From JBBQKI01 sp038326725 (GTDB lineage: Bacteria; Bacteroidota; Bacteroidia; Flavobacteriales; Flavobacteriaceae): a stretch of DNA of 64,000 nucleotides. The notes beneath the pieces are model-generated. The model was given only the letters and a program-made list of their open reading frames with translations, ran no database searches and had not been told where the DNA came from. A program made the position numbers and the translations under genes. This document shows positions 7,831 through 15,842 of this stretch, piece after piece. The DNA is taken from assembly GCA_038326725.1 (NCBI GenBank), contig JBBQKI010000005.1, positions 1-64,000 of the forward strand, given 5' to 3'. Position 1 is the first letter of the stretch. Each line of letters opens with the position of its first letter.

Positions 7831-8648
7831 TTATCTTAATTGAAAATGTATATGGTCGTCGTGTCTAACAGCTTGACAACCGTGAAATCTAACTTTCGGG
7901 TTGGTTAAATTCAATCTATTTTTCAAATGCGGTTCGATGAATAATTTCCCAATATTATTTTGTTTTAAAATCAGTTGTGCCAATTCCCGAGTTCCTTTTT
8001 TTGAAAATTTGATGTCTTTATTTATTGTTCCTAAAGTCAAATATTTTGGAAAGTCGTATTGCCAATTTCCTTGTTTTTTACACACTTCGATTTGGTCGTA
8101 TTCGTTTTTGGTTGGTTTTTCGTAAGCTCCATATCCGCTGACAGACTTCTTTTTGTTAGTCAATTGTCCGTTTGTATTTTCGTAAATCAGGGAAATATCT
8201 ATTTTTTTTCCGTCATTGTGGCTCAAATGGGGAAGAAGAGGAAATTTATCAATAAATGGAAAGTTTGCGTCAAGATAAATCATTTTTATTCCGCTATTTC
8301 GTTTTTCAAATTCGGTCGCTATTTTTCCGATAGTTTCATTTAGTTCTGGTTGGACGTAATTTCTATTTGCAAGTTTGTAAAAAATAGAACGAGCTTCTAA
8401 AAATTCCGTTTCCTTTATTTTTTCACGTCCGAAAATCGGTGCGACATTTGGAACGATTAAAAATGTTGCAAGCAAATAAAGAACTGCGAAAATTCCAATT
8501 CGCTTGAGGCGTTTCCTTTCTGCACTTTTCTTAATCAGCAAAATTGAAATTAAGTATAAAATTCCTCCGATTTGAGTCAAGACGGTTAGAAGGGCAAAAA
8601 TTATTATATGAAGCAATATTTTCAATGTCTGGTCAGCTTACGGGTAAC
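7805..8648. repeat. inverted repeat bracketing the LAS-peptidase gene
   Basis: GTTACCCGTAGGC at 7805-7817 and GCTTACGGGTAAC at 8636-8648 are inverted copies with one mismatch over 13 bases. They bracket a single gene. The right copy also starts a local imperfect hairpin (8638-8647 with 8675-8685, one bulged T). This resembles a one-gene cassette, but the ends match no element I can name. Confidence 0.5.
7831..8625 (-). CDS. membrane-anchored LAS-type (MepA-like) metallopeptidase, putative
   Basis: A 264-residue protein with two hydrophobic segments (about 5-31 and 43-62) and a C-terminal extracytoplasmic domain. His136 and Asp143 (SHNDGKKID) give the H-x6-D spacing of LAS metallopeptidases, and the end has HDDHIHF (255-261), like the HDDHFHV motif of penicillin-insensitive murein endopeptidase MepA. 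Zinc ligands would be His136, Asp143 and His258 or His260, suggesting peptidoglycan or peptide hydrolysis; this is motif-based inference with low overall similarity. The gene is more AT-rich than its neighbours and bracketed by an inverted repeat, so acquisition by transfer is possible. Confidence 0.55.
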   Translation of the reverse strand: MKILLHIIIFALLTVLTQIGGILYLISILLIKKSAERKRLKRIGIFAVLYLLATFLIVPNVAPIFGREKIKETEFLEARSIFYKLANRNYVQPELNETIGKIATEFEKRNSGIKMIYLDANFPFIDKFPLLPHLSHNDGKKIDISLIYENTNGQLTNKKKSVSGYGAYEKPTKNEYDQIEVCKKQGNWQYDFPKYLTLGTINKDIKFSKKGTRELAQLILKQNNIGKLFIEPHLKNRLNLTNPKVRFHGCQAVRHDDHIHFQLR

Positions 8649-8775
8649 TCGTTATATAGTAACTTTTATCACTATTATCCCGTAAATAAGTCAGGATATC
8701 AATGGTTTTTTATTGTTGTTATCCCTTAAAGATAAATTTTTTATTTCGTGATTAATATACCACAATTCAATTTAC

Positions 8776-8813
8776 TTCCGCACCGAGTATTCCCTTCCGC
8801 ACGGAGTATTTTT
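8776..8813. repeat. two 19-bp direct repeats
   Basis: TTCCGCACCGAGTATTCCC (8776-8794) is followed at once by TTCCGCACGGAGTATTTTT (8795-8813), then CCTATTTTGAAG, which shares its core with the 21-bp array units at 7557-7640. The repeats are GC-richer than the surrounding spacer. Confidence 0.6.
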
Positions 8814-8862
8814 CCTATTTTGAAGAAAATTGGTTATTTAAAATACTGGTAAATTAAATACA

Positions 8863-10911
8863 CTACCTGCCAAGCAACCCCGCCCGCCTCAACAACGCCT
8901 CCGGCTGGGGTTTTTGCCCCCGGAATTTTAAATAAAGCTCCATGGGGTCCTGTGTCCCGCCTTGAGAAAGCACGTATACTTTAAACTTATTGGCAACGGT
9001 TTTATTGAAAATACCTTCCTCCTTAAAATACTCAAAAGCATCGGCATCCAAAACTTCCGCCCATTTGTAGCTGTAATAACCGGCGGAATAGCCACCTTGA
9101 AAAATATGCGAAAAGGCCACACTCATGCAGTTTTCCTTTACGTCCGGGTATAATTGCGTTTCCGCAAATGATGCCTTTTCAAATTCCTTTACATCCTTCA
9201 TGGCGGACGGGTCGCTACCGTGCCAAGCCATGTCCAGCAAACCGAAACTCAACTGCCGCAAAGTCTGCATCCCTTCGTGAAAGGTGGCGGAGGCTTTTAT
9301 TTTTTCTATCAGTTCCATCGGGATTACTTCCCCGGTTTGATAGTGGGTGGCAAAAAGTTCCAAGGTTTCCTTTTGGTAACACCAATTTTCCAGAATTTGG
9401 CTGGGCAGTTCCACAAAATCCCAATAGACGCTTGTACCCGATAGGCTGGGGTAAACCGTGTTCGCCAACATCCCGTGCAGGGCGTGGCCGAATTCATGGA
9501 AGAGGGTGGTTACTTCATTAAAAGTCAATAGCGAAGGCTTGCTAGGGGTGGGCCCTTCGACTGCGCTCTGGACAGGTTTGGTGAAATTGCAAACAATGGA
9601 AACGTGTGGACGGTCGTTAACACCGTCATTTATTTTCTGAGGTTTATAGGAAGTCATCCACGCACCATCGCGCTTGCCCGGCCGGGGGTGAAAGTCCGCA
9701 TAAAACAGGGAAACCAAAGCCCCATCGGCATCTGTAACTCGGTATGTTTTTACGTCCGGATGATAAACGTCAATATCAAAAACCTCTTCAAAATGAAGCC
9801 CGAAAAGTTTTTCGGAAACCATGAAAACGCCCGCAATCACTTTCTTCAATTCAAAGTAGGGTTTAAGTTTTTCATCATCCAAATTGAATAATTTCTGTTT
9901 TAATTTTTCTGAATAATAAGCTCCATCCCATTTTTCCAACCTGTCAATTTTATCCAAATCTTTTGCAAAGGCTTCCAATTCATCGAATTCCTTTTGGGCG
10001 GCGGGCTTTGCTTTTTCCATTATTTCATATAAAAAAGCCTTAACCTTATCCGGAGTTTTGGCCATGCGCTCTGCCAAAACAAAATGGGCGTGGCTGCTAT
10101 AGCCCAGCAATATTGCCCGTTCATGACGAAGGGTTGCAATCTTTAGCACGTTGCTTTGATTGTCCAAGTGGTCATTATGAAATCCTTTCGCGCCAAAGGC
10201 AAGGGCCATTGTTTTCCTTAATTCCCTGTTGTCCGAATAGGTTACAAAGGGGACGTAGCTTGGGTAGTCCAACGTAAAGACCCAGCCCTGCTTGCCTTTT
10301 TCCATGGCAGTTTGGGCGGCCGCTTCCCGAGTTCCTTCGGGTAAACCCGAGAGATTTTTTTCGTCTTCTATATGCAATTCAAAGCGGTTGGTTTCCGCCA
10401 AAATGTTTTCCCCAAAAGTGAGTTCCAGTTTTGCCAGCTCGGCATCCAGTTTGCGTAACTGTGCTTTTTTATCTTCGGAAAGGTTGGCCCCGTTGCGGGA
10501 GAAGGATTTGTATTTTTTCTCCAAAAGCATTTGCTGTTCGGGATTAAGTTTTAAACCATCCTTTACGTCAAACACTGTTTTCACCCTTTTAAACAAAGCT
10601 TTGTTTAGCAACAGGTCATTGGAGAAATCTGTCAATAGGGGCGAAACCTCTTGCGCTATTTTTTGAATCTCGTCGTTAGTTTCTGCGCTGTTGAGGTTAA
10701 AGAAAATGCTGGTGGCCCGTTCCAAAAGTTCCCCCGTGTTTTCAAGGGCCTCAATGGTATTTTTGAAAGTAGGCGGTTGGGGGTTGGCAGTTATTTTATC
10801 GATTTCAGCTTTGGTTTTTGCTATCAATTCCTTTATCGCCGGGAGGTAATGTCTGTTTTCCAGTTTTGAAAAGGGAGCAGTATTATAAGGTTGTAATAGG
10901 GGATTTTTCAT
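8863..10911 (-). CDS. M3 family metallopeptidase (oligopeptidase A / Dcp type)
   Basis: A 682-residue cytoplasmic thimet-type oligopeptidase. The zinc motif HEFGH lies at about residue 470, preceded by LTFNEVTTLF as usual, and the family C-terminal part with HIFQGGYSAGYYSYKWAEVLDAD is complete. It would degrade short peptides, either endo-acting (OpdA) or as a peptidyl-dipeptidase (Dcp). An oddity lies about 20 residues before the zinc motif: the linker after NFTKP carries VQSAVEG, encoded by a sequence matching the intergenic palindromic repeat found just downstream of the promoter side (core TCGACTGCGCTC). The linker looks roughly ten residues longer than I expect for the family. Confidence 0.92.
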   Translation of the reverse strand: MKNPLLQPYNTAPFSKLENRHYLPAIKELIAKTKAEIDKITANPQPPTFKNTIEALENTGELLERATSIFFNLNSAETNDEIQKIAQEVSPLLTDFSNDLLLNKALFKRVKTVFDVKDGLKLNPEQQMLLEKKYKSFSRNGANLSEDKKAQLRKLDAELAKLELTFGENILAETNRFELHIEDEKNLSGLPEGTREAAAQTAMEKGKQGWVFTLDYPSYVPFVTYSDNRELRKTMALAFGAKGFHNDHLDNQSNVLKIATLRHERAILLGYSSHAHFVLAERMAKTPDKVKAFLYEIMEKAKPAAQKEFDELEAFAKDLDKIDRLEKWDGAYYSEKLKQKLFNLDDEKLKPYFELKKVIAGVFMVSEKLFGLHFEEVFDIDVYHPDVKTYRVTDADGALVSLFYADFHPRPGKRDGAWMTSYKPQKINDGVNDRPHVSIVCNFTKPVQSAVEGPTPSKPSLLTFNEVTTLFHEFGHALHGMLANTVYPSLSGTSVYWDFVELPSQILENWCYQKETLELFATHYQTGEVIPMELIEKIKASATFHEGMQTLRQLSFGLLDMAWHGSDPSAMKDVKEFEKASFAETQLYPDVKENCMSVAFSHIFQGGYSAGYYSYKWAEVLDADAFEYFKEEGIFNKTVANKFKVYVLSQGGTQDPMELYLKFRGQKPQPEALLRRAGLLGR
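9551..9576. repeat. palindrome-family element inside the M3 peptidase frame
   Basis: The 12-base core TCGACTGCGCTC (9557-9568) is identical to that of the intergenic inverted repeat at 10937-11003. Here it is read in frame as part of the peptidase linker. Confidence 0.6.
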
Positions 10912-10936
10912 AATTTATTAATAATTCTGTGTCTGG

Positions 10937-11003
10937 TCGAGCGCAGTCGAGACCTGTACTTTAGTTTGATACTGCTTTATAAGAACCTCTCGACTGCGCT
11001 CGA
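10937..11003. repeat. 16-bp perfect inverted repeat, REP-like element
   Basis: TCGAGCGCAGTCGAGA (10937-10952) and its exact complement (10988-11003) are separated by 35 bp. The pair is much GC-richer than its surroundings and sits between the M3 peptidase start and the DUF486 stop. Sequences with this core are familiar as dispersed repeats in flavobacterial genomes. Confidence 0.8.
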
Positions 11004-11036
11004 GGGGTATTTTCTTGGTCCTGTTTTTCACAATCT

Positions 11037-11408
11037 TTATTTCTTAAAAATAAAATACACCGCTAAAATCAAAAACATAAAGCTGATGGCATGGTTCCAT
11101 TTGAAGGTTTCGTTCTTGAAAAAAAGCAAAGTAAAGCCGGTAAAAACCACCAAGGTGATCACTTCCTGTAACACTTTTAATTGTATCAAGCTGAAGGGTC
11201 CGCCGTTGTCCTTAAAACCAATGCGGTTTGCGGGCACTTGAAAAAAGTATTCAAAAAGTGCAATCCCCCAACTGATGAAGATTATCGAAACCAGCCCAAG
11301 TTTATGGAACCATTTCAGCTCCGCGAACTTGAGGTGGCCGTACCAGGCAAATGTCATAAAAATGTTTGCAAGGACCAAAAGCACTATGGTGTAAAAACCT
11401 TTCACCAC
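11037..11408 (-). CDS. DUF486 / DMT-family small membrane protein
   Basis: A 123-residue protein with four hydrophobic helices. The pattern MTFAWYGHLKF, the central EYFFQVPANRIG and the segment QLKVLQEVITLVVFTGF match the DUF486 family, a short relative of drug/metabolite transporters. It probably works as a dimer in the inner membrane. It follows purE on the same strand with 7 bp between, so it is likely in the purK-purE transcript. Transported substrate unknown. Confidence 0.85.
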   Translation of the reverse strand: MVKGFYTIVLLVLANIFMTFAWYGHLKFAELKWFHKLGLVSIIFISWGIALFEYFFQVPANRIGFKDNGGPFSLIQLKVLQEVITLVVFTGFTLLFFKNETFKWNHAISFMFLILAVYFIFKK

Positions 11409-11415
11409 TTAAATA

Positions 11416-11907
11416 TCAAGATTTGTTGCGGACTTCCTTAGATTTTTCCTCTACCTGTTGGCGTAAACCTTCTTTGTAGGCAAGTATTTTTTCCCGTATT
11501 CCGGCATCGGCCGACCCGATGATTTGGGCTGCAAGTATGCCTGCATTTTTGGCGCCGTTCAAAGCTACCGTTGCTACTGGGACGCCGGCAGGCATTTGAA
11601 GGATGGACAGGACACTGTCCCACCCATCAATGGAATTACTTGATTTTATGGGTACGCCAATCACCGGTAGGGGCGAAAGGGAGGCTATCATCCCCGGCAG
11701 GTGTGCCGCGCCGCCCGCCCCTGCAATGATGGCCGAGATGCCACGATTGTGGGCGTTTTTGCTGAAGTCGAACAATTTGTCCGGTGTGCGGTGGGCGGAA
11801 ACGATGTCTGTTTCGGTTTCGATCCCAAACTCTTTGAGAATGTCTATGGCTTGTTGCATTACGGGCAGGTCACTGTTGCTTCCCATAACTATGGCTATTT
11901 TTTTCAT
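11416..11907 (-). CDS. purE: 5-(carboxyamino)imidazole ribonucleotide mutase
   Basis: A 163-residue class I PurE, converting N5-CAIR to CAIR in purine synthesis. The motifs GSNSDLPVM (9-17) and the catalytic-histidine segment SAHRTPDK are present, along with the glycine-rich IAGAGGAAHLPGM and GVPI segments. The size fits the family. It lies 13 bp downstream of purK on the same strand, and the two encode consecutive steps. Confidence 0.96.
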   Translation of the reverse strand: MKKIAIVMGSNSDLPVMQQAIDILKEFGIETETDIVSAHRTPDKLFDFSKNAHNRGISAIIAGAGGAAHLPGMIASLSPLPVIGVPIKSSNSIDGWDSVLSILQMPAGVPVATVALNGAKNAGILAAQIIGSADAGIREKILAYKEGLRQQVEEKSKEVRNKS

Positions 11908-11920
11908 ATGCTTTTTGTCC

Positions 11921-13072
11921 TTATGATATTACCCTAATCGTTTCCTTCACTTCCCCAGCTATGCGGCGAGCTTCGGTTATGTCTTGGTTTATTATGGTTA
12001 CATGGCCCATCTTTCGGAAGGGGCGGGTTTCCTTTTTGCCATAAATGTGTGGCGTTACGCCGGGCATGGCCATTATCTTTTCAATATTTTCATAGGTTAC
12101 CGGGCCGGTATGGCCTTCGGCGCCCACCAAGTTTACCATAATTGCCGCTAACTTGCTTTCCGTTGCGCCCAAGGGTAGACCCAAAATAGCGCGGAGGTGT
12201 TGCTCAAATTGATTGGTGTAGCTGCCCTCTATGCTGTAATGCCCGCTGTTGTGGGGGCGGGGGGCCACTTCGTTTACCAAAATTTCATCGTCTTCCGTTT
12301 GGAACAATTCCACTGCCAATAGGCCCACATGCTTCATTGCTTTGGATACCTGTAAAGCCACTTCTTGTGCTTTAGCCGCCACTTCATCACTGATACGGGC
12401 GGGGCAAATTACGTATTCCACCTGATTGGCTTCGGGGTGGAATTCCATCTCCACCACGGGGTAGGTCTTGATTTCGCCGGAAGCGGAACGCGCCACGATT
12501 ACCGCCAATTCATTCTTGAATGGCACCAACTTCTCGGCTATGCAGGCTCCTTCGGGCAGGGGAATTACAGCTTCCGCATTACGGATAATGCTTACGCCCT
12601 TACCGTCATAGCCCCCTGTGCAGCTCTTCCATACAAAGGGGAAGTGCAGGTCCTCACGGAAGATGGCTTCATCCAATTGATATTTGTCCTTAAACACCCT
12701 GAAAGGCGCAGTGGGGATTTCGTGATGTTTGTAAAACTGCTTCTGTACTCCTTTGTCCTGTATTTTCCTAAGGGTGGCAGGGGAGGGATAAACTTTAACG
12801 CCTTCCTTTTCCAGCTTTTCGAGGGCCTCCACGTTTACGCCTTCGATTTCAAAGGTTAGTACGTCCACGTTTTTGCCGAAGGCATATACGGTTTCAAAGT
12901 CCATCAAGCTGCCCTGTGTAAAGTGGTTGCAGGATATTTTTGAAGGAGCTTCAGCGTCCGGGTCCAGCACATGGGTGCGGATGTCGTACTTACGGGTTTC
13001 GTAGAGCAGCATCTTGCCGAGCTGCCCCCCGCCGAGGATACCGAGGGTAAAACCTGAAGAGAAGTAGTTCAT
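11921..13072 (-). CDS. purK: 5-(carboxyamino)imidazole ribonucleotide synthase
   Basis: A 383-residue ATP-grasp enzyme that carboxylates AIR with bicarbonate and ATP to N5-CAIR. The N-terminal motif LGGGQLGKML and the ATP-grasp segments GGYDGKG and EVAPRPHNSGH are clear. It is the first gene of purK-purE-DUF486 on the minus strand. A TAnnTTTG box upstream suggests its own promoter, divergent from adk. Confidence 0.96.
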   Translation of the reverse strand: MNYFSSGFTLGILGGGQLGKMLLYETRKYDIRTHVLDPDAEAPSKISCNHFTQGSLMDFETVYAFGKNVDVLTFEIEGVNVEALEKLEKEGVKVYPSPATLRKIQDKGVQKQFYKHHEIPTAPFRVFKDKYQLDEAIFREDLHFPFVWKSCTGGYDGKGVSIIRNAEAVIPLPEGACIAEKLVPFKNELAVIVARSASGEIKTYPVVEMEFHPEANQVEYVICPARISDEVAAKAQEVALQVSKAMKHVGLLAVELFQTEDDEILVNEVAPRPHNSGHYSIEGSYTNQFEQHLRAILGLPLGATESKLAAIMVNLVGAEGHTGPVTYENIEKIMAMPGVTPHIYGKKETRPFRKMGHVTIINQDITEARRIAGEVKETIRVIS

Positions 13073-13086
13073 TGGTTTGGTTTGTG

Positions 13087-13094
13087 CAAAGATA
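13087..13094 (-). promoter_or_regulatory. putative -7 box of purK promoter
   Basis: TATCTTTG on the minus strand matches TAnnTTTG, 15 bp before the purK ATG. No clear -33 element is visible. Confidence 0.4.
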
Positions 13095-13242
13095 GTTATT
13101 TAGATTGTTGGATTTTGGGAATGTTGGAGGGTTCGACAGTTCAATCTGAAATTTGACCTCCTTGATTTTCGATGTGTTTTTTTGTGCTCAAATTCTTAAT
13201 AATGAAAGTTAACCCTTAAAAAGCTAAGTTATAGTAGAAACC

Positions 13243-13274
13243 TTTAGGGCAGGCTTTTTAATTTCGTAAATTTG
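13243..13274 (+). promoter_or_regulatory. putative adk promoter (-33/-7)
   Basis: TTTA (13243-13246) and TAAATTTG (13267-13274) are separated by 20 bp, close to the Bacteroidetes consensus TTTG-N19-21-TAnnTTTG. The expected start of transcription is about 20 bp before the adk ATG. Confidence 0.5.
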
Positions 13275-13298
13275 TAGCTTATCTTTTTCAAAAAAAAC

Positions 13299-13877
13299 AT
13301 GACGAATATCATCCTCTTTGGACCCCCCGGTGCCGGGAAAGGGACACAGGCCGAAATACTTAAAAAGAAATACAACTTGGTACATATCTCCACGGGCGAT
13401 GTGTTTAGATACAATATCAAGAACGAAACGGATTTGGGTAAGCTGGCAAAATCATTTATGGCGAAGGGCCATTTGGTGCCCGATGAACTTACCATCGATA
13501 TGCTGAGCGCCGAGGTGGACAAGCATCCGGAGGCGAACGGATTTATATTTGACGGTTTCCCCCGTACCGAAGCCCAAGCAGAGGTGTTGGGTTTTTTGAT
13601 GGAGGACAAGGATACACAGATAGATGCCATGGTAGCCTTGGAAGTGGATGATGAGATATTGGTGGAAAGGCTTTTGGGACGAGGGAAAACAAGCGGCAGG
13701 CCCGATGATGCGGACGAAACAATTATCAGGAACCGCATAAAAGTATATTACGCCGAAACCGCAATCCTGAAAGGCTATTATCAAAAAGAGGATAAATATT
13801 TTGGGATTGATGGCGTGGGCAGTGTGGAGAAAATAACCCAAAGGCTGAGCGAGGTAATAGATAAAATTAGTCGATAA
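13299..13877 (+). CDS. adk: adenylate kinase
   Basis: A 192-residue adenylate kinase interconverting ATP, AMP and ADP. The P-loop GPPGAGKGTQ (residues 7-16), the AMP-binding FDGFPRTEAQA and the lid start LLGRGKTSGRPDD are visible. The lid is the short, zinc-free form, which accounts for the small size. It starts a plus-strand run with obg. A 127-bp spacer with a heptamer microsatellite separates the two genes. Confidence 0.97.
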   Translation: MTNIILFGPPGAGKGTQAEILKKKYNLVHISTGDVFRYNIKNETDLGKLAKSFMAKGHLVPDELTIDMLSAEVDKHPEANGFIFDGFPRTEAQAEVLGFLMEDKDTQIDAMVALEVDDEILVERLLGRGKTSGRPDDADETIIRNRIKVYYAETAILKGYYQKEDKYFGIDGVGSVEKITQRLSEVIDKISR

Positions 13878-13920
13878 TTGTGGTTGGATGTCTGTAAGTT
13901 ACTGAACCATCACTATTTTT

Positions 13921-13983
13921 CCATCAACCATCAACCATCAACCATCAACCATCAACCATCAACCATCAACCATCAACCATCAA
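13921..13983. repeat. perfect heptanucleotide microsatellite (CCATCAA)9
   Basis: Nine perfect tandem copies of CCATCAA fill 63 bases between adk and obg. The following three heptamers are degenerate and end exactly at the obg ATG at 14005. Such an array can change copy number by slippage. Confidence 0.95.
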
Positions 13984-14004
13984 CGAATAACCAAGAACTA
14001 AATA

Positions 14005-15003
14005 ATGACCGAAGGCAATTTTGTAGATTACGTAAAAGTGAATGTGGCTTCCGGCAAGGGCGGGAAGGGCAGCAAGCACATGCGGCGTGAAAAGTATATC
14101 CCTAAGGGAGGACCGGATGGTGGCGATGGCGGCCGGGGCGGGCACGTGATTATTAAAGCCAGCAAAAACCTTTGGACTTTATATCATTTAAAATTCAAGC
14201 GCCACTTTAAGGCCGGACACGGCGAACACGGCAGCAAACAAACAAGTACGGGTGCAGATGGGGAAGATGTTTATGTTGAGGTGCCGTTGGGTACTGTGGT
14301 TCGGGATAAAGAAACCAAAGACATCCTTTTTGAGCTTACCGAAGAAGGGGAAGAGCAAGTGTTAGCTTCCGGAGGAAAGGGTGGAAGGGGAAATGCCCAC
14401 TTCAAAACCGCAACAAATCAAACCCCTCGACATGCACAACCGGGAATGGAAGGGGAAGAAAAAGACATTATCCTTGAACTTAAAATATTGGCCGACGTTG
14501 GGTTGGTAGGCTTCCCCAATGCGGGGAAATCTACTTTGCTATCTGTTATTACGGCCGCCAAACCCAAGATTGCAGATTATGAATTTACTACCCTAAAACC
14601 CAATCTAGGCATCGTGGAATACCGCGATTATAAAACCTTTGTGGTGGCAGATATCCCCGGAATTATTGAGGGTGCCGCCGAAGGGAAAGGAATTGGGCAC
14701 CGTTTTTTACGTCATATTGAACGAAATTCAACCTTGTTGTTTTTGATTCCCGCGGATGCGAAAGATATCAAAGCTCAATATGAAATTTTGGTGGACGAAC
14801 TTCGCCGTTATAACCCGGAGTTATTGGACAAAGAACGCTTGGTGGCTATTTCCAAAAGCGATATGCTAGACGAAGAATTAAAAGCCGAAATGAAGCAGCA
14901 ATTGGATAAAGATTTTAAGGGCATACCTTATTTATTCATCTCCTCTGTAGCACAGCAAGGGCTTACGGAGCTGAAAGATCGTTTATGGAAAATGCTAAAT
15001 TAA
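14005..15003 (+). CDS. obg: GTPase Obg / CgtA
   Basis: A 332-residue Obg GTPase acting in ribosome assembly and stress signalling. The glycine-rich N-terminal Obg fold (with FVDYVKVNVASGKGGKG at the start) is followed by the G domain: G1 GFPNAGKST, G3 DIPGIIEGAAEGKG, and G4 as SKSD. The C-terminal OCT domain found in some bacteria is absent, as is usual for the short form. The start at 14005 keeps the conserved N-terminus FVDYV. The gene follows adk across a heptamer repeat tract in its leader. Confidence 0.96.
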   Translation: MTEGNFVDYVKVNVASGKGGKGSKHMRREKYIPKGGPDGGDGGRGGHVIIKASKNLWTLYHLKFKRHFKAGHGEHGSKQTSTGADGEDVYVEVPLGTVVRDKETKDILFELTEEGEEQVLASGGKGGRGNAHFKTATNQTPRHAQPGMEGEEKDIILELKILADVGLVGFPNAGKSTLLSVITAAKPKIADYEFTTLKPNLGIVEYRDYKTFVVADIPGIIEGAAEGKGIGHRFLRHIERNSTLLFLIPADAKDIKAQYEILVDELRRYNPELLDKERLVAISKSDMLDEELKAEMKQQLDKDFKGIPYLFISSVAQQGLTELKDRLWKMLN

Positions 15004-15005
15004 AC

Positions 15006-15033
15006 CCTCGGATACTGAGCGAAGCCGAAGTAT
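15006..15033. repeat. GC-rich dispersed-repeat-like element
   Basis: CTCGGATACTGAGCGAAGCC and the following GAAGTA, directly after the obg stop, resemble the dispersed flavobacterial element with CTTCGGCTTCGCTCAG on the opposite strand. Only one half of a palindrome is present. Identification is from memory of similar genomes. Confidence 0.4.
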
Positions 15034-15175
15034 GGAAGATGTTGAATTGATTAGCTTTAGAAATCGCACTGGGCACTAGAATCTATAAAGTAAATTCACC
15101 CTTAAAATTGTTAAAGAATAAATAAACAGAATCCTACGGTTTGATTTTTGCGTAATTTTAAAAACAAACCGTAAC

Positions 15176-15694
15176 ATGAAAGCCCTTTCCCTTATTTTTA
15201 TTTCGTTATTGCTCATTTCCTGCGGCGCAACTGTTGCTGTGGATTATGATAACGAAACTGATTTTCAAAAATTTACTTCCTATAATTATTTCCCAGATTT
15301 AGATTCCGGCCTTAGCGAACTGGACAACGGCCGAATAATGCAAATAACCGACAGCCTACTGCAGGGGCGTGGATTTATTAAAAGCGGCACGCCAAACTTT
15401 TTGATTAATTTCTTTGCGCAAGAAAGTGTTTCCAATTCCCGTAATACCATCGGCATCGGGATTGGGGGCGGTGGAGGTAATGTTGGGGTAGGTGTTGGCG
15501 GCGGCATTCCCATTGGTGGCCGGGTGGTAAACCAGCAACTTACGATGGATTTCATTGATGCGGAAAATGATGCCCTGTTTTGGAAAGCGGTGGCTGAAGG
15601 GGAACGAAAGGAAAAAGCTTCCCCTACGCAAAAAGACAATTATTATATAAACTTGATTCAAAAAATGCTGAAGAAGTATCCTCCGGGAAATTAG
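15176..15694 (+). CDS. DUF4136 domain lipoprotein
   Basis: A 172-residue lipoprotein. The signal peptide ends in LLISCGA, giving a lipidated Cys16. The mature part has the DUF4136 pattern: DYDNETDFQKFTSYNYF, a segment with FLINFFA, a long glycine-rich stretch (about 96-120), and LTMDFIDAENDALFWKA near the end. These are envelope proteins of unknown function that are widespread in Bacteroidetes. It stands alone between obg and the S46 peptidase. Its stop is followed by TTGATGG TTGATAA, the reverse complement of the heptamer at 13921. Confidence 0.85.
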   Translation: MKALSLIFISLLLISCGATVAVDYDNETDFQKFTSYNYFPDLDSGLSELDNGRIMQITDSLLQGRGFIKSGTPNFLINFFAQESVSNSRNTIGIGIGGGGGNVGVGVGGGIPIGGRVVNQQLTMDFIDAENDALFWKAVAEGERKEKASPTQKDNYYINLIQKMLKKYPPGN

Positions 15695-15842
15695 TTGATG
15701 GTTGATAATTGGGGGCTTCGATATAAAAAGTTAAAATTTTGTTAGCCTTTCTTTTTTGCAAAAAGCCAAAAGCGAAATCCGTTATATTAGCTGTCTTAAA
15801 AAAATTTCCATCTCACCTTTTATAAAATTCAAATAATTACCG

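Noticed and set aside
10937..11003. terminator of the purK-purE-DUF486 unit
   Set aside because: The 35-bp loop is too long and no T-run follows on the minus strand; a dispersed repeat is the better reading.
12365..12859. 164-codon plus-strand open frame opposite purK
   Set aside because: It is an antisense shadow of an intact purK gene and shows no recognisable domain.
13921..13983. possible CRISPR array
   Set aside because: The heptamers are contiguous, with no spacers and no cas genes in the window.
13878..14090. short plus-strand frame encoding repeated INHQPST
   Set aside because: It is only the translation of the (CCATCAA)9 microsatellite and overlaps the obg start; not a repeat protein gene.
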